Source: Pandoraea terrae (GTDB lineage Bacteria > Pseudomonadota > Gammaproteobacteria > Burkholderiales > Burkholderiaceae). From it: 64,000 bases of DNA. Both the position numbers and the translations under genes were made by a program. This document shows positions 1 to 8,971 of the stretch, piece after piece (position 1 is the first letter of the stretch; the number at the start of each line of letters is the position of its first letter). The stretch lies in NCBI RefSeq assembly GCF_902459695.1, contig NZ_CABPRZ010000025.1, positions 26,896-90,895 of the forward strand, given 5' to 3'. The notes beneath the pieces are model-generated. The model was not told where the DNA came from and searched no databases. It saw only the letters and a program-made list of their open reading frames with translations.

Positions 1-1
1 C

Positions 2-70
2 GAGCTGACGCCGGTGGTCGACAAACTCATCGCCGAAGCGGTGCCGCCGCAGAAGGTCTACGGCGCCTGA
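2..70 (+). CDS. 3' end of an unidentified upstream CDS
   Basis: An open frame enters from the left edge and stops at TGA 68-70; its last residues read LIAEAVPPQKVYGA. Only 22 codons are visible, too few to name a family. It lies 30 bases before the SDR gene on the same strand, so it is probably an earlier member of the same acyl-CoA operon; an acyl-CoA dehydrogenase or ligase would fit the context, but this is inference from neighbours only. Confidence 0.5.
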   Translation, partial: ELTPVVDKLIAEAVPPQKVYGA

Positions 71-100
71 TCGCCGCTCATCCGAAGGAAGGTCTCAATC

Positions 101-886
101 ATGAAAGCTGCTCCCGATTACGTCCCGGCGCATGGCCTGCTGCGCGGCAAGTCGGTGCTGGTGACGGCTGCCGCCGGCGCCGGCATCGGCTTTTCCGTGG
201 CACAACGCGCTGCCGAGGAAGGCTGCCGCGCGCTGTTCATCTCCGACGTGCATGAACGCCGTCTGAACGAAGCCGTCGCCGCGATTCGCACCGCCACCGG
301 TCTCGAGGCCGTCTACGGCCAGCTGTGCGACGTCAGCAAGGAAGACCAGGTACAGGCGCTCGTCAGCCAGGCCGAACAACAGATGGACGGCATCGACGTG
401 CTCGTCAACAATGCCGGTCTTGGCACGAGCTGCCGGGTGGTCGACATGAGCGACGACGAATGGCAGCGCGTGCTCGACATTACGCTGACCGGCACGTTCC
501 GCATGACCCGCGCCGCATTGCGTTCGATGCAGCCGCGCGGGCGCGGCGTGATCGTCAACAATGCCTCCGTGCTCGGCTGGCGCGCGCAGGTCGACCAGGC
601 GCATTACGCCGCCGCCAAGGCGGGCGTGATGGCGTTCACCCGGTGTGCCGCAATGGAGGCCGCCGAGTTCGGCGTACGAATCAATGCCGTTGCGCCGTCC
701 ATTGCGATTCATGCATTCCTGAAGAAATCCGCTTCCGAGGAATTGCTGGATCAGCTTGCCAGCCGCGAAGCGTTCGGGCGCGGCGCGGAGCCTTGGGAAG
801 TCGCAAACGTCATGGTGTTCCTGGCCAGCGACTACTCGTCGTACATGACGGGCGAAGTCGTGTCCGTCAGTTCGCAGCACGCGTGA
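101..886 (+). CDS. SDR family oxidoreductase
   Basis: This 261-residue protein has the layout of a classical short-chain dehydrogenase/reductase: an N-terminal Rossmann glycine-rich loop (modified form TAAAGAGIG near residue 25), the NNAG element near residue 103, a serine in VNNASVLGW and the catalytic YAAAK tetrad segment. It would oxidise or reduce an alcohol/ketone with NAD(P)H in the cytosol. The ATG at 101 is preceded by AAGGAAGG. With the MaoC hydratase and thiolase directly downstream it most likely acts as a 3-hydroxyacyl-CoA dehydrogenase-type enzyme of a beta-oxidation route; the substrate cannot be read from sequence. Confidence 0.9.
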   Translation: MKAAPDYVPAHGLLRGKSVLVTAAAGAGIGFSVAQRAAEEGCRALFISDVHERRLNEAVAAIRTATGLEAVYGQLCDVSKEDQVQALVSQAEQQMDGIDVLVNNAGLGTSCRVVDMSDDEWQRVLDITLTGTFRMTRAALRSMQPRGRGVIVNNASVLGWRAQVDQAHYAAAKAGVMAFTRCAAMEAAEFGVRINAVAPSIAIHAFLKKSASEELLDQLASREAFGRGAEPWEVANVMVFLASDYSSYMTGEVVSVSSQHA

Positions 887-894
887 GGGCCGCC

Positions 895-1356
895 ATGCCG
901 ACCACGTTTGCAAGGGCCGCTGATGTGCTCGCCGCCGTGGGCGCCGATCTCGGCGTCACCGAGTGGCTGACGATCGACCAGCGCCGCATCGACCTGTTCG
1001 CGGAAGCGACGGGGGACCACCAATGGATCCATGTCGATCCGGTACGCGCCAAGGACGGCCCCTTCGGCACGACGATCGCCCACGGCTATCTGACGATGTC
1101 GCTGGCGAACTACTTCCTGCCGGCGCTGGCGCGTTACGACAACCTGAAGATGGGCGTGAACTACGGCGTCGACAAGGTCCGCTTCCCCGCGCCGGTGAAA
1201 GTCGGCGCGCGGGTGCGCGGTCATGGTCTCGTACTCGCCGTGCAGGAAGTCGGCGGCGGCGTGCAGGCGACCGTGCGTGTCACGATGCAGGTCGAGGGCG
1301 AGGAACGTCCCGGCTGTGTCGTCGACACGATCAGCCGTCTCTTTTTCAACGAATGA
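895..1356 (+). CDS. MaoC family (R)-enoyl-CoA hydratase/dehydratase
   Basis: A 153-residue single hot-dog-fold protein. The hydratase signature is clear: ATGDHQWIHVDPVRA supplies the Asp/His catalytic pair and is followed by GTTIAHGYLTMSL, typical of MaoC-like enoyl-CoA hydratases. The ATG at 895 lies 8 bases after the SDR stop, so the two are translationally close; an open frame continues upstream of 895 inside the SDR gene but has no family similarity. Role: hydration of an enoyl-CoA intermediate between the dehydrogenase and the thiolase of the same operon. Confidence 0.9.
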   Translation: MPTTFARAADVLAAVGADLGVTEWLTIDQRRIDLFAEATGDHQWIHVDPVRAKDGPFGTTIAHGYLTMSLANYFLPALARYDNLKMGVNYGVDKVRFPAPVKVGARVRGHGLVLAVQEVGGGVQATVRVTMQVEGEERPGCVVDTISRLFFNE

Positions 1357-1383
1357 GTTTGTAATACCTCCAGGGAGTTCAGC

Positions 1384-2586
1384 ATGCAGGATGCCGTCAT
1401 CGTATCGACCGCACGTACACCGATCGGACGCGCCTATCGCGGCGCATTCAACGACACCGAAGCACCGGTGCTCGGCGGCCACGTGATTCGTGCCGCGCTG
1501 GAAAAAGCCGGCGTGGCCGGAGGCGACGTCGACGACGTCATCCTCGGCATCGCCGCGCAGCAGGGCACGCAGGGCTACAACCTGGGCCGTTTGTGCGCGT
1601 ACACGGCAGGCTTGCCTGACACGGTCGGCGGCATGGCCATCGACCGCATGTGCGCGTCGGGGCTCCTGGCGATCGCGACAGCCGCGAAGGGGATCGTGAC
1701 CGGCGAGTATGACGTTGCCGTCGCAGGGGGGCTGGAGTCCATCTCGTTGGTGCAGAACAAGCACAAGAATGCCTATCGCGCCCAGTCGCAAGCGGCAATC
1801 GCGGCGCAACCGGCGGCGTACATCCAGATGATCGAGACGGCGGAAGTGGTCTCGACGCGTTACGCAATCCCGCGCGCGGCGCAGGACGAATACTCGCTGC
1901 GCAGTCAGCAGCGCACCGCCGCTGCGCAAGCTGCAGGCCTGTTCGACGATGAAATCGTCCCGCTCACGACGAGCAAGCAACTGTTCGACAAAGAGGGCAA
2001 CGTCACGGGCAACGAAACAGTCACGCTCGCGCGCGACGAAGGCAACCGTCCTGACACCACACTCGAGAGCCTGTCCTCGCTCAAGCCGGTCTGGAAGACG
2101 GGTGAGTGGGCCAGGGAAGGCCGCTTCATCACGGCCGGCAACGCCTCGCAGTTGTCGGACGGCGCGTCGGCATCCGTGCTGATGTCGGCCAACGAAGCCA
2201 AGCGGCGCGGCTTGCGTCCGCTGGGCGCTTACCGCGGGTTGGCCGTTGGCGGTTGCAAGCCGGAGGAAATGGGCATCGGTCCGGTCGTCGCGATTCCGAA
2301 GCTGTTGAAGCGCCATGGCCTGTCAGTGAGCGACATCGGGCTGTGGGAAATCAATGAAGCCTTCGCTTGCCAGGTGATCTACTCGCGCGATCAGCTCGGC
2401 ATCCCGGACGATCGGCTGAACGTCAACGGCGGCGCGATCTCGATCGGACACCCGTTCGGCATGTCGGGCGCGCGCATGGTCGGTCATGCCCTGCTCGAAG
2501 GGCGCCGCCGTGGCGTCAAGTATGTGGTCGTCAGCATGTGCATTGGCGGCGGCATGGGCGCTGCCGGACTCTTCGAAGTCCTGTAA
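1384..2586 (+). CDS. Thiolase (acetyl-CoA acyltransferase)
   Basis: This 400-residue protein is a full-length thiolase. It has the nucleophilic cysteine Cys90 in DRMCASGL, the NEAFA element, [16 protein letters not shown] with the catalytic His, and the C-terminal CIGGGMGAA containing the second cysteine. It would cleave a 3-ketoacyl-CoA with CoA to release acetyl-CoA (or condense in reverse). The start is preceded by CAGGGAG. It follows the SDR and MaoC genes by 27 bases and completes a three-step beta-oxidation-like set. Confidence 0.93.
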   Translation: MQDAVIVSTARTPIGRAYRGAFNDTEAPVLGGHVIRAALEKAGVAGGDVDDVILGIAAQQGTQGYNLGRLCAYTAGLPDTVGGMAIDRMCASGLLAIATAAKGIVTGEYDVAVAGGLESISLVQNKHKNAYRAQSQAAIAAQPAAYIQMIETAEVVSTRYAIPRAAQDEYSLRSQQRTAAAQAAGLFDDEIVPLTTSKQLFDKEGNVTGNETVTLARDEGNRPDTTLESLSSLKPVWKTGEWAREGRFITAGNASQLSDGASASVLMSANEAKRRGLRPLGAYRGLAVGGCKPEEMGIGPVVAIPKLLKRHGLSVSDIGLWEINEAFACQVIYSRDQLGIPDDRLNVNGGAISIGHPFGMSGARMVGHALLEGRRRGVKYVVVSMCIGGGMGAAGLFEVL

Positions 2587-2601
2587 CGCACCCCGGACGT
2601 C

Positions 2602-3303
2602 ATGGCTCGCCGAACTCATGCCGAGGCGGCGCGCACGCGCGAGCGAATTCTGTGCGCCGCCCGGACCGTGTTCTGCGCGACGGGCTACACGGGCGCGACG
2701 CTCGACGACATCGCCGTCGCGGCCGGCGTCACTCGTGGCGCGGTCTACGGACATTTCGCCAACAAGCGCGAGCTGATGGCGGCCGTGTGCGCGTCCGCTG
2801 TCCACGCGTTCGAGGCGATCTTCGCGGGCGACGCCTCGGCCGCACCCCTCGAGATGCTGCGCCAGGCGGCCCGGACGTTGTTTGAGCGCGTCGCGAGCGA
2901 CCCCGAGTTACGCCACGTTGCAGCCCCGCTGTTCAAATGGGGTGAAGCGCATGGCGCCGATATCGTCCGTGCGCAACGCCGGGCGCTGTCCGGCCGTCTT
3001 CGTGAATTTGCCAGTGCGTGCCTCGCACGCGCTTGCGTCCCTTCGTCGCATGTGCCGATGGCGGCTATCGCATTCGAGGCCTTCTGTTTCGGGGTCATCG
3101 AAAACTGGTTGTTCGAACCGGGATTCGATCTGGGCGGGCAAGCCAGTGCGCTGTCCGCCGGCGCGCTCGCGGTCGTGGCGCCATACGCCCGCGATCCGGT
3201 GCCGGGTGCCGTCACGGCCGTTGCGGCGGCCTGTCTGTCGGCTTCCCGCCCCATGGTTTACCAGACCCCGGGGGCCGGGAACGCCGTGCCGCCGGCGGCC
3301 TGA
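2602..3303 (+). CDS. TetR/AcrR family transcriptional regulator
   Basis: A 233-residue regulator. Residues about 10-58 form the TetR helix-turn-helix, with the family pattern TLDDIAVAAGVTRGAVYGHF followed by NKRELM. The C-terminal half is the variable ligand-binding domain and ends in an Ala-rich tail. It starts 15 bases after the thiolase stop on the same strand, so it is the last gene of the acyl-CoA operon and plausibly an acyl-CoA-responsive repressor of it; its operator would lie upstream of the window. Confidence 0.9.
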   Translation: MARRTHAEAARTRERILCAARTVFCATGYTGATLDDIAVAAGVTRGAVYGHFANKRELMAAVCASAVHAFEAIFAGDASAAPLEMLRQAARTLFERVASDPELRHVAAPLFKWGEAHGADIVRAQRRALSGRLREFASACLARACVPSSHVPMAAIAFEAFCFGVIENWLFEPGFDLGGQASALSAGALAVVAPYARDPVPGAVTAVAAACLSASRPMVYQTPGAGNAVPPAA

Positions 3304-3313
3304 ATTTTCTCTA

Positions 3314-3325
3314 GTCCAATTGGAC
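3314..3325. promoter_or_regulatory. 12-bp perfect palindrome
   Basis: GTCCAATTGGAC is a perfect palindrome, 10 bases after the TetR stop and about 110 bases before the next small gene. It could be an operator for that gene, but there is no second copy in the neighbouring spacers, so the assignment is weak. Confidence 0.2.
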
Positions 3326-3432
3326 CATGCGGGTGCAACGCACTCCCGCTAGCCTGACCAAAAAACGTATCGGGACATTCGCGCAGTACGCGGCGCGGCA
3401 TCCACGAGCGCTGGCTGTGGAAGGAGACAATC

Positions 3433-3657
3433 ATGAAGACTATGCTGCGTTCCGCTTTGCGGATTGGGACCTTTGCCGGCATCATTGCCGTGCTCGGCGC
3501 TGCCGTGATCAAGAGTACGCACGATGACGGGGACGATTCGCCCGTCATGCGCTATTTCGCGTCGAACGTCGCCGACAGCGCCACCTGCGGCGACCGTTGC
3601 GTGCCCGACCGCGGCCACATGATGATGGCCGCCATGCGCTGCCTCGAATCCCGCTGA
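3433..3657 (+). CDS. Small single-span membrane protein, unknown function
   Basis: A 74-residue protein with a basic N-terminus, one predicted membrane helix (residues about 9-27, GTFAGIIAVLGAAVIKS) and a hydrophilic tail with three cysteines or thiol-neighbouring positions (TCGDRC, MRCLE). The ATG is preceded by GGAAGGAGACA, an excellent ribosome binding site, and a strong terminator follows 24 bases after the stop, which supports a real transcription unit. I do not recognise a family. Confidence 0.65.
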   Translation: MKTMLRSALRIGTFAGIIAVLGAAVIKSTHDDGDDSPVMRYFASNVADSATCGDRCVPDRGHMMMAAMRCLESR

Positions 3658-3680
3658 CCCCCGACGGGTCATTCAACGGA

Positions 3681-3706
3681 AAAGCCCCGCGTGAAGCGGG
3701 GCTTTC
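3681..3706. terminator. Bidirectional Rho-independent terminator
   Basis: AAAGCCCCGC-GTGAA-GCGGGGCTTTC forms a 10-bp GC-rich stem with A/T flanks on both sides. It sits between the rightward small membrane protein gene and the leftward cold-shock gene and can serve both. Confidence 0.85.
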
Positions 3707-3807
3707 AAACGGACCCGGGCCCTGAGCCTGGCAGATCCGCCCTCGCGCCGTGCGGCGGAGAACCGCCGTCACGACGCTCAGGTACAGCGTCGCGTGTTGG
3801 GTGAAGC

Positions 3808-4011
3808 TTACACCGGCTGGATGTTGCTGGCCTGACGGCCCTTCGGTCCCATCTTCACGTCAAACGTGACCTTCTGGTTTTCTTGCAGGGACTTGAAGCC
3901 CTTCGACTGGATCTCGGAGAAGTGTGCGAAGAGGTCTTCGCCGCCTTCGTCCGGAGTGATGAAGCCGAAACCTTTAGCGTCGTTAAACCACTTGACGGTA
4001 CCAGTTGCCAT
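3808..4011 (-). CDS. cspA: CspA-family cold-shock protein
   Basis: A 67-residue single cold-shock domain. Both RNA-binding motifs are intact: KGFGFITP (RNP1) and DLFAHF (RNP2), and the start [10 protein letters not shown] is typical. It acts as an RNA chaperone. The start has AAGGATTTACGAA upstream. A long spacer precedes it, as is usual for csp mRNAs with a structured leader, although I cannot identify a cold box with confidence. The symbol follows common family usage; paralogue identity is not resolvable. Confidence 0.93.
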   Translation of the reverse strand: MATGTVKWFNDAKGFGFITPDEGGEDLFAHFSEIQSKGFKSLQENQKVTFDVKMGPKGRQASNIQPV

Positions 4012-4650
4012 TTCGTAAATCCTTAAAGTTTTTCAAATGAGCGAGCGAGAAGCTCAAGGGCGCATGACATCCAAGCTGATCAATGGGACAACCGAGGTGA
4101 CGCGGCGCGACAAATCAATGAACACGTGACTCGCCATAAAACGTGCATGCAAGCGTTTTTTTACGGGAAAGGGCACATGGTGTCAAGGGAGAAAACCCAC
4201 GGATCATTGATCTACGCCAGTTCCCGGGCATGAATCGCTGCGTCGCCGCAACACATTGCCATATCCGGCCGTCCGGTCGGCGAATCGTCCAACCGCTGCA
4301 ACCGGGATGCCGGAAAATGGCAGGAGCCCGATGCAACCGGCCGGCCAGCCCGATTCCGGTATCGCAGACAGGGGGCAATTCCCACCCGTGCCGCCCGGTT
4401 TCTCATCGCTATTGTGCGTTGCGGTATGACTTTCCAGCGAGCATCGGTGTTTACCCCGATTTGCCACGCCGCCGCGCCATGAGTATCAAGCTTTGCATTC
4501 GCTGAGCGGATGAATGGCCTTCCATCCTTTCGACTGACTCGCCGCACAAAACCCGGTAGACTTTTTTATCCACCGGTTTTGCTCACAGGAATGGGCTGCC
4601 GATGAAACAAGAATGACAACGCGCCAAAAAAGGGCAGCGAGGAAAGCGGA
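4012..4650. other. Long spacer upstream of cspA, no convincing gene
   Basis: About 640 bases with noticeably more A/T than the neighbourhood. The part next to cspA is presumably its promoter and leader. Several short open frames exist on both strands, but none has a ribosome binding site together with recognisable protein features, so I call no gene here. Confidence 0.5.
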
Positions 4651-4862
4651 ATGAAACGTTTGATGTTGATGAGCCGCCCGCGCAAGGCAAACTTTGAATA
4701 TCCTGCTCACGCCGACGCACAGATTCACCAGGCGCTGCGCGGGCACGCCACGCGAGTACTGTTCGTGCCGGCGTGCTCCCGCAATCCTTGCCGGAGTACA
4801 CGACGTTCGCGTTGAACGATTGGACCCCTTGTCAGAGAGGGGGGAAGGAAATTCCCGCATAG
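4651..4862 (+). pseudogene. Possible PepE-like (dipeptidase E) remnant, frameshifted
   Basis: After GAGGAAAGCGGA the ATG at 4651 opens a frame reading MKRLMLMS, then HADAQIHQAL and ATRVLFVPAC; this order resembles the N-terminus of peptidase E proteins (short beta-strand LLLLS, helix, then RVLFVPYA). Downstream the similarity seems to move to another frame (LPEYTTFALND, like the EYxxYT segment). Both frames stop within about 210 bases and nothing of the catalytic core follows. This suggests a 5' fragment of a decayed gene. A homology search would be needed; the match is short and read by eye. Confidence 0.3.
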
Positions 4863-4999
4863 ACCGGCTCATGGCGGGGGCGTGGGGGGCAAGGCCGTGA
4901 CGGTTTTTTTCAGTATTTTCATAATTGGCCTTAAAATTCGATCGCCCTTGCCGATATTACTAGCCAACGGCAAGCGCTCATCTCAGCCGAGAACCCATC

Positions 5000-6109
5000 G
5001 TGGCCACCCACCAAGCACCGACGCTAGACGGACTACAAACGCTGCTGGCGACCGTGCAGCGCAACGAGCGCGCGCTCAAACGCTTCCAGGACATGGAGCT
5101 GGCACTTATCGGCGCGCCAGATTTCGGCCAGTTCCTCGAGGTTGTGCTGAATCGTCTGCGTTTCGACTTCGATTTGGCGGGTGTCCGGCTGATGCTCGCC
5201 GAAGTGGACGATACGCTGCGCGATCTGCTCGACTCGGCGGACGGGAGCCGCGCGCTTGGCGGGGGCCTCTGCATCGCCGAGGATGCGGGCACGTTCGAGG
5301 CGGTTCGCGGCGACGGCAAGCTCTGGATCGGTACGCCGCGTGAAAGGCACGCTGCCTTGTTCGGCGGGCGTCCGCCGGCCAGCGCGGTGGTGATGCCGCT
5401 TGCGCGCAATGGTCGCTGGCTCGGCGTGCTGGCGCTGGGCAGCCGCGATGGCAAGCGCTTCGCGCCAGACATGGCGACCGATTTTCTCGAGCGCTTCGGT
5501 GCTGTCGCGGCGGTCTGCCTGGAAAACATGTGGAACCGGGAGCGGCTCAAGCGCATCGGTCTTACGGACCCGCTGACCGGGTTGTCGAACCGCCGCTACT
5601 TCGACCAGCGACTGCGCGAGGAGGTCGTACGCGGCAAGCGTTATGGCGCGCCGCTTGTTTGCCTGCTGATCGACATCGATCATTTCAAACGCGTCAACGA
5701 CACGCACGGCCATGCTACGGGCGATCGCGCTTTGCGTGCGGCCAGCGTCTGCATGCGGCAGCAACTGCGCGTCACGGATACGCTGGCGCGTTATGGCGGC
5801 GAGGAATTTGCTGCGCTGCTGGTGCAAACGGAAGAGGGCTGGGCGACGACCGTCGCGGAGCGTGTCCGGCGCGCGGTGGCACGGCTCAATGTCCTTGACG
5901 ATGCCGGCTTGCGGGTGCCGCTGACCATTTCGATCGGTCTGGCGGGCGTCGATCCCCGCGACTGCGGCGATCTTGACGACTTGCCGGGACGATTGCTCGG
6001 TGCTGCGGACCGGGCGCTCTATCAAGCGAAACGGAGTGGGCGCGATCGCGTTGTGGTGACGCCACAAGCGGCGTTGCGCATGACGTTGCCGCTGGAAGAC
6101 AGGCTCTGA
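5000..6109 (+). CDS. Diguanylate cyclase with N-terminal DUF484/GAF-like sensor
   Basis: A 369-residue protein starting at GTG 5000. Residues about 10-175 look like a DUF484/GAF sensory module after a short coiled coil; residues about 188-355 are a GGDEF domain (DPLTGLSNRRYFD, IDIDHFKRVND, active-site GGEEF at 266-270). It would make c-di-GMP from two GTP. No membrane segment is visible, so it is cytosolic. It is a single gene with a terminator-like hairpin immediately after it. Confidence 0.92.
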   Translation: MATHQAPTLDGLQTLLATVQRNERALKRFQDMELALIGAPDFGQFLEVVLNRLRFDFDLAGVRLMLAEVDDTLRDLLDSADGSRALGGGLCIAEDAGTFEAVRGDGKLWIGTPRERHAALFGGRPPASAVVMPLARNGRWLGVLALGSRDGKRFAPDMATDFLERFGAVAAVCLENMWNRERLKRIGLTDPLTGLSNRRYFDQRLREEVVRGKRYGAPLVCLLIDIDHFKRVNDTHGHATGDRALRAASVCMRQQLRVTDTLARYGGEEFAALLVQTEEGWATTVAERVRRAVARLNVLDDAGLRVPLTISIGLAGVDPRDCGDLDDLPGRLLGAADRALYQAKRSGRDRVVVTPQAALRMTLPLEDRL

Positions 6110-6132
6110 ACGGGGGCCGCCGGACGTCGATG

Positions 6133-6174
6133 CCGCGCGTGTTACGTGGCGTGTTACGTAACGCGCGGAATTTT
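6133..6174 (+). terminator. Terminator-like hairpin after the diguanylate cyclase
   Basis: CCGCGCGT at 6133-6140 pairs with ACGCGCGG at 6161-6168 and AATTTT follows. The loop region carries a repeated GTGTTACGT, so alternative pairings exist. It separates two convergent genes. Confidence 0.5.
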
Positions 6175-6202
6175 CATGCGGTAACACGATGTCACGCGGC
6201 GT

Positions 6203-7159
6203 TCAATGCGTGCTGAACCAGGCGATGAGAAGGGAGACAGTGACGACTGAGCCGATCGTCGAGAGCAGGATGGCACGGGAGGCGACGGCGGCCTCGCGTT
6301 CGTAGAGCTGCGCGAGCATGAACGGGCCCGTGCCGATCGGCAGGGCGGCCAGCAGCAGCGCGCTGTGCGACCACAAGGCGGGCAGGTCGAACACGCGGAA
6401 TGCGAGCCATGCGGTGATCGCCGGTTGAAAAATCAACTTCAGACCGACCAGCCGGCCAACGGATTTCGCAATACGCGGCGCTTTCGCGGCACCGGCGCTT
6501 TGCGCGAGAAACATGCCGATGGCGATCAGGGCACAGGGGCTGGCGGCCCCCCCGAGCAGTTGCGTGAAGTGCAGGACCGGTTGCGGCAGGGATACGTGTG
6601 CGGCGGCCAGCGCCATCCCGGCGAATGGCGATACGACGAGCGGGTTGCGCACGAGCGCACGGGTGACCTTGCCGACGGTCTGCTTCACGTTTGGCGAAGT
6701 TTGCTGATCCGTCTCGATGATGGCGATGGAAATCGCAAAGAGGACCGTTGCCGTGAGCAACATTGCCACGACGACAGCCGGCACGCTGTCCGGCCCGAAG
6801 GCAACAAGACACAGCGGTAGCCCCATGAATCCCGCGTTGGGGTAAGCGGCGCCCATGCCTTCGATGCTCGCGTCGGTCAGGCGGCCTCGCACCGCGCGAT
6901 CGAGCACGAAGGAAAGCAGGAAAGTCGCGGCCATGCCGCCGCCGAACGCGCCGAGAAATCCCGGATTGACGAGTTGCGACCATGTCGTCTGCGCCATCGA
7001 CTGGAACAGGACCGCGGGCAGGGCAAGATAGACGACGAACCGGTTGAGGCTGTCCATGGCCGCCGGACCGAGCCATTGACGGCGTGTGCAGAAATAACCA
7101 ACGAGAATCAACCCGAAGACCGGCAGGGCGGCGGAGACGACGGCTTGTACGGCGTGCAT
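6203..7159 (-). CDS. AEC family (auxin efflux carrier-like) transporter
   Basis: A 318-residue integral membrane protein with about ten hydrophobic segments. It carries the AEC-type pattern PVFGLILVGYFCTRR at the N-terminus and AYPNAGFMGLPL in the first half, where the conserved NxGF(M/L)G motif lies. Members export or import small carboxylates such as malonate. It stands alone in a leftward orientation with convergent and divergent neighbours, so no substrate can be inferred. Confidence 0.9.
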   Translation of the reverse strand: MHAVQAVVSAALPVFGLILVGYFCTRRQWLGPAAMDSLNRFVVYLALPAVLFQSMAQTTWSQLVNPGFLGAFGGGMAATFLLSFVLDRAVRGRLTDASIEGMGAAYPNAGFMGLPLCLVAFGPDSVPAVVVAMLLTATVLFAISIAIIETDQQTSPNVKQTVGKVTRALVRNPLVVSPFAGMALAAAHVSLPQPVLHFTQLLGGAASPCALIAIGMFLAQSAGAAKAPRIAKSVGRLVGLKLIFQPAITAWLAFRVFDLPALWSHSALLLAALPIGTGPFMLAQLYEREAAVASRAILLSTIGSVVTVSLLIAWFSTH

Positions 7160-7391
7160 GGCTTAGGGCCTGTTCACGCTGATATCGGGCTCGCGTTGCC
7201 CGGCCAAACGGGCCAGCCGTTGACGGCGGGCGACGCGGCGGGCCGTACTCGGCGGCAGGCTGGGGAACGTCATCGATCCTTGGAATCTTGAATCTTGAAT
7301 ACGGAATTCCGAATTCTATGACGTCACACGGGAATTGGGAAACAGTTCTTTTGACTGACGTGATACGCGGCGCACGCGAACGCCGCTCGGT

Positions 7392-7700
7392 TCAGGAATC
7401 GCTGGGGTCCAGCGCGGGCGGCGCGAGCTGTGATGACGAAGCGCCCATGGCGGCAGGCGTGCGCAGCAGCGCGAGCATGGTGGTTCGGGTGCGCTGGAGT
7501 TTGTGCGCGAGCGCCCAGGCATCGGCTTCGTTATCGAACAGACCGACCAGCAGATGGGCCTCGCCAGCGAAGCCGTCGGAGAACAGGCCTACATTCTTGG
7601 CGACCATTTCGCCGGCACGTTCGACGGTCACCGTGTAGTTGCGCGGTGAGCGGTAACGGTTGACGACCACTGCGAAGGCGCGTGACAGCGCGTCGGACAT
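7392..7700 (-). CDS. Conserved-looking small soluble protein, unknown function
   Basis: A 102-residue protein with a compact alpha/beta-looking core (residues 5-75; segments AFAVVVNRYRSPRNYTVTVER and HLLVGLFDNEADAWALAHKL) and a disordered Ala/Ser/Pro tail. No membrane segment or signal. I do not recognise a family. The frame has the high third-position GC of neighbouring genes, and no better frame overlaps it. Confidence 0.65.
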   Translation of the reverse strand: MSDALSRAFAVVVNRYRSPRNYTVTVERAGEMVAKNVGLFSDGFAGEAHLLVGLFDNEADAWALAHKLQRTRTTMLALLRTPAAMGASSSQLAPPALDPSDS

Positions 7701-8008
7701 GCCGGCCTCCGGTTTGGGAGAAAGGTATCGCTAGATTGTAGGCGAAAGGTTGGCGGCCGTCGCCGTCGTGATGCGCCAGCCCGACAAAATTCGTATGCCC
7801 AAAAAAAGACCGCCGAACGGTGTCGGCGGCGCAACAGAGAGGGTAACAGCGCAACCGTGGTTGCCAGAGGAAGACTAGGCGTTGCGCATGAACCTGCGAT
7901 GACAGCGCGCCATGACCGGACGCCGTCGAACGACGTCTCGGGACTCGACGAAACAAAAGGGGGCAGGGCAACGGCAGCGTCGCCCCATGCGCGGAGGCGT
8001 GTGCGGCG
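7701..8008. other. Spacer with one terminator, no gene seen
   Basis: Apart from the hairpin at 7800-7829 I see no gene in these 308 bases. Open frames that cross it run straight through the terminator and lack family features. Confidence 0.5.
7800..7829 (-). terminator. Rho-independent terminator, leftward
   Basis: Read on the minus strand, a 7-bp stem CCGCCGA/TCGGCGG with a 6-base loop is followed by GTC and seven T residues. It probably ends transcription of the small membrane protein gene at 8009-8200. Confidence 0.75.
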
Positions 8009-8200
8009 CTACACGAGTATCGGTAGCGCTTCGACGACCAGCAGCGCCACCAACGCGCCGATGACCGCGCCGATCGCCCGCAGGCTGTAGCGCGTCGCCC
8101 GTGTCGTTACCGGGATGCCGCCGACAAGCAGGGCACCCGCCACCGCCATCGGCAGGAACAAGGTCAGGTCGTAAAGATTGAAGTGAATGGTGGGCATCAT
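8009..8200 (-). CDS. Small two-helix membrane protein, unknown function
   Basis: A 63-residue, very hydrophobic protein with two predicted transmembrane helices (about 12-28 and 41-60) joined by a short basic loop (TTRATRYSLR). The start has GAGGAGACAAGA upstream, a strong ribosome binding site, and a terminator follows. No family recognised; it resembles many short inner-membrane proteins of unknown role. Confidence 0.65.
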   Translation of the reverse strand: MMPTIHFNLYDLTLFLPMAVAGALLVGGIPVTTRATRYSLRAIGAVIGALVALLVVEALPILV

Positions 8201-8368
8201 TCTTGTCTCCTCGCCTGTATCGCTTCTCCAGTATAAAGACTAGAGACGCTTAAGACGATGCCCAAATTTGGTGCGGCGCAGCAACGCCGGGTAGCCTACG
8301 CGTGCGGCTTGGCGGCCGTTTTTAGGGCTACGCCATCGGATCGTTCCCAAACACTTGGCGCGATGCGA

Positions 8369-8572
8369 TCAGTTTTCCTGACGAACGGCATGCATCTTGC
8401 GCCGCGTGTTCCAGATGGATTTTTCCGTGCGGCTGGCGGGGCGTTCCACGACGCTCGCCGGGGTCGATGCGCGTGCAGCGGGCATGTCCGCATCGCCCGG
8501 CTCGCCACGAGCCTGCACCATCAAGACGACCGTCAACAAAGATGCGGCAAGCGCAAGCAGGATCAGCTTCAT
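8369..8572 (-). CDS. Small exported or membrane-anchored protein, unknown function
   Basis: A 67-residue protein beginning with a signal-like segment (MKLILLALAASLLTVVLMVQA) followed by a short hydrophilic tail rich in Ala, Glu and Arg. A Gly-rich SD-like GGGGG lies upstream of the ATG at 8572. The open frame extends further upstream, but that extension is Arg-rich and lacks any feature. Could be a periplasmic peptide or an anchored protein; not recognised. Confidence 0.45.
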   Translation of the reverse strand: MKLILLALAASLLTVVLMVQARGEPGDADMPAARASTPASVVERPASRTEKSIWNTRRKMHAVRQEN

Positions 8573-8971
8573 AAGGCCCCCGGAGAATGCGGTCAATCTG
8601 TTTATCTGGTCGAATGTCAAGCGGGCCGGTCTGGCGCCGGTCCCACGACTGCGGGTGCTGCATCGGCTGGCCTTGAGACGCGCGATGGTCAAGCACGTCG
8701 CGCATGATAGCTGCCGAATGTTACAGGTTCGCTTGCCGATCAAAATAAGGCGATGAAATCCGCATGCGAGGCGCCCGACAGGTATGGCCAAGCGCTTGCG
8801 ATTCGGGCGCATAAGCACATAACGGCCGTCCGATGAAGAAGCTTTAGACGAAATTTGCAGGAATGCTTGCGGTGAAATGCGGCCCTGTCAGGGTGGCGCG
8901 GTTTTACCGGGAAGTGGCCGCCAGGACACGCCTTGGCGAGGCGTGCCCCGGCGAAACCGGGCGCGGTGGCG
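8573..8971. other. 399-base spacer, no gene seen
   Basis: No frame here has a ribosome binding site plus plausible protein features. A hairpin CACGCCT/AGGCGTG with a 5-base loop at 8927-8945 lies just past the stop of the leftward holin-like gene and may be a terminator, but it lacks a T tract. Confidence 0.4.

Noticed and set aside
832..2316. Long open frame antisense to the MaoC and thiolase genes
   Set aside because: It is a mirror of GC-rich codon use in the real genes; no domain and no ribosome binding site. The same applies to long antisense frames over EF-G (18694-20028), the GGDEF-EAL gene (23540-26044), the FHA gene (39415-42360), HlyD (42135-44270) and the exporter (45697-47565).
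4143..4547. Open frames on both strands in the cspA-upstream spacer
   Set aside because: No ribosome binding sites, biased composition unlike neighbouring genes, and no recognisable motif.
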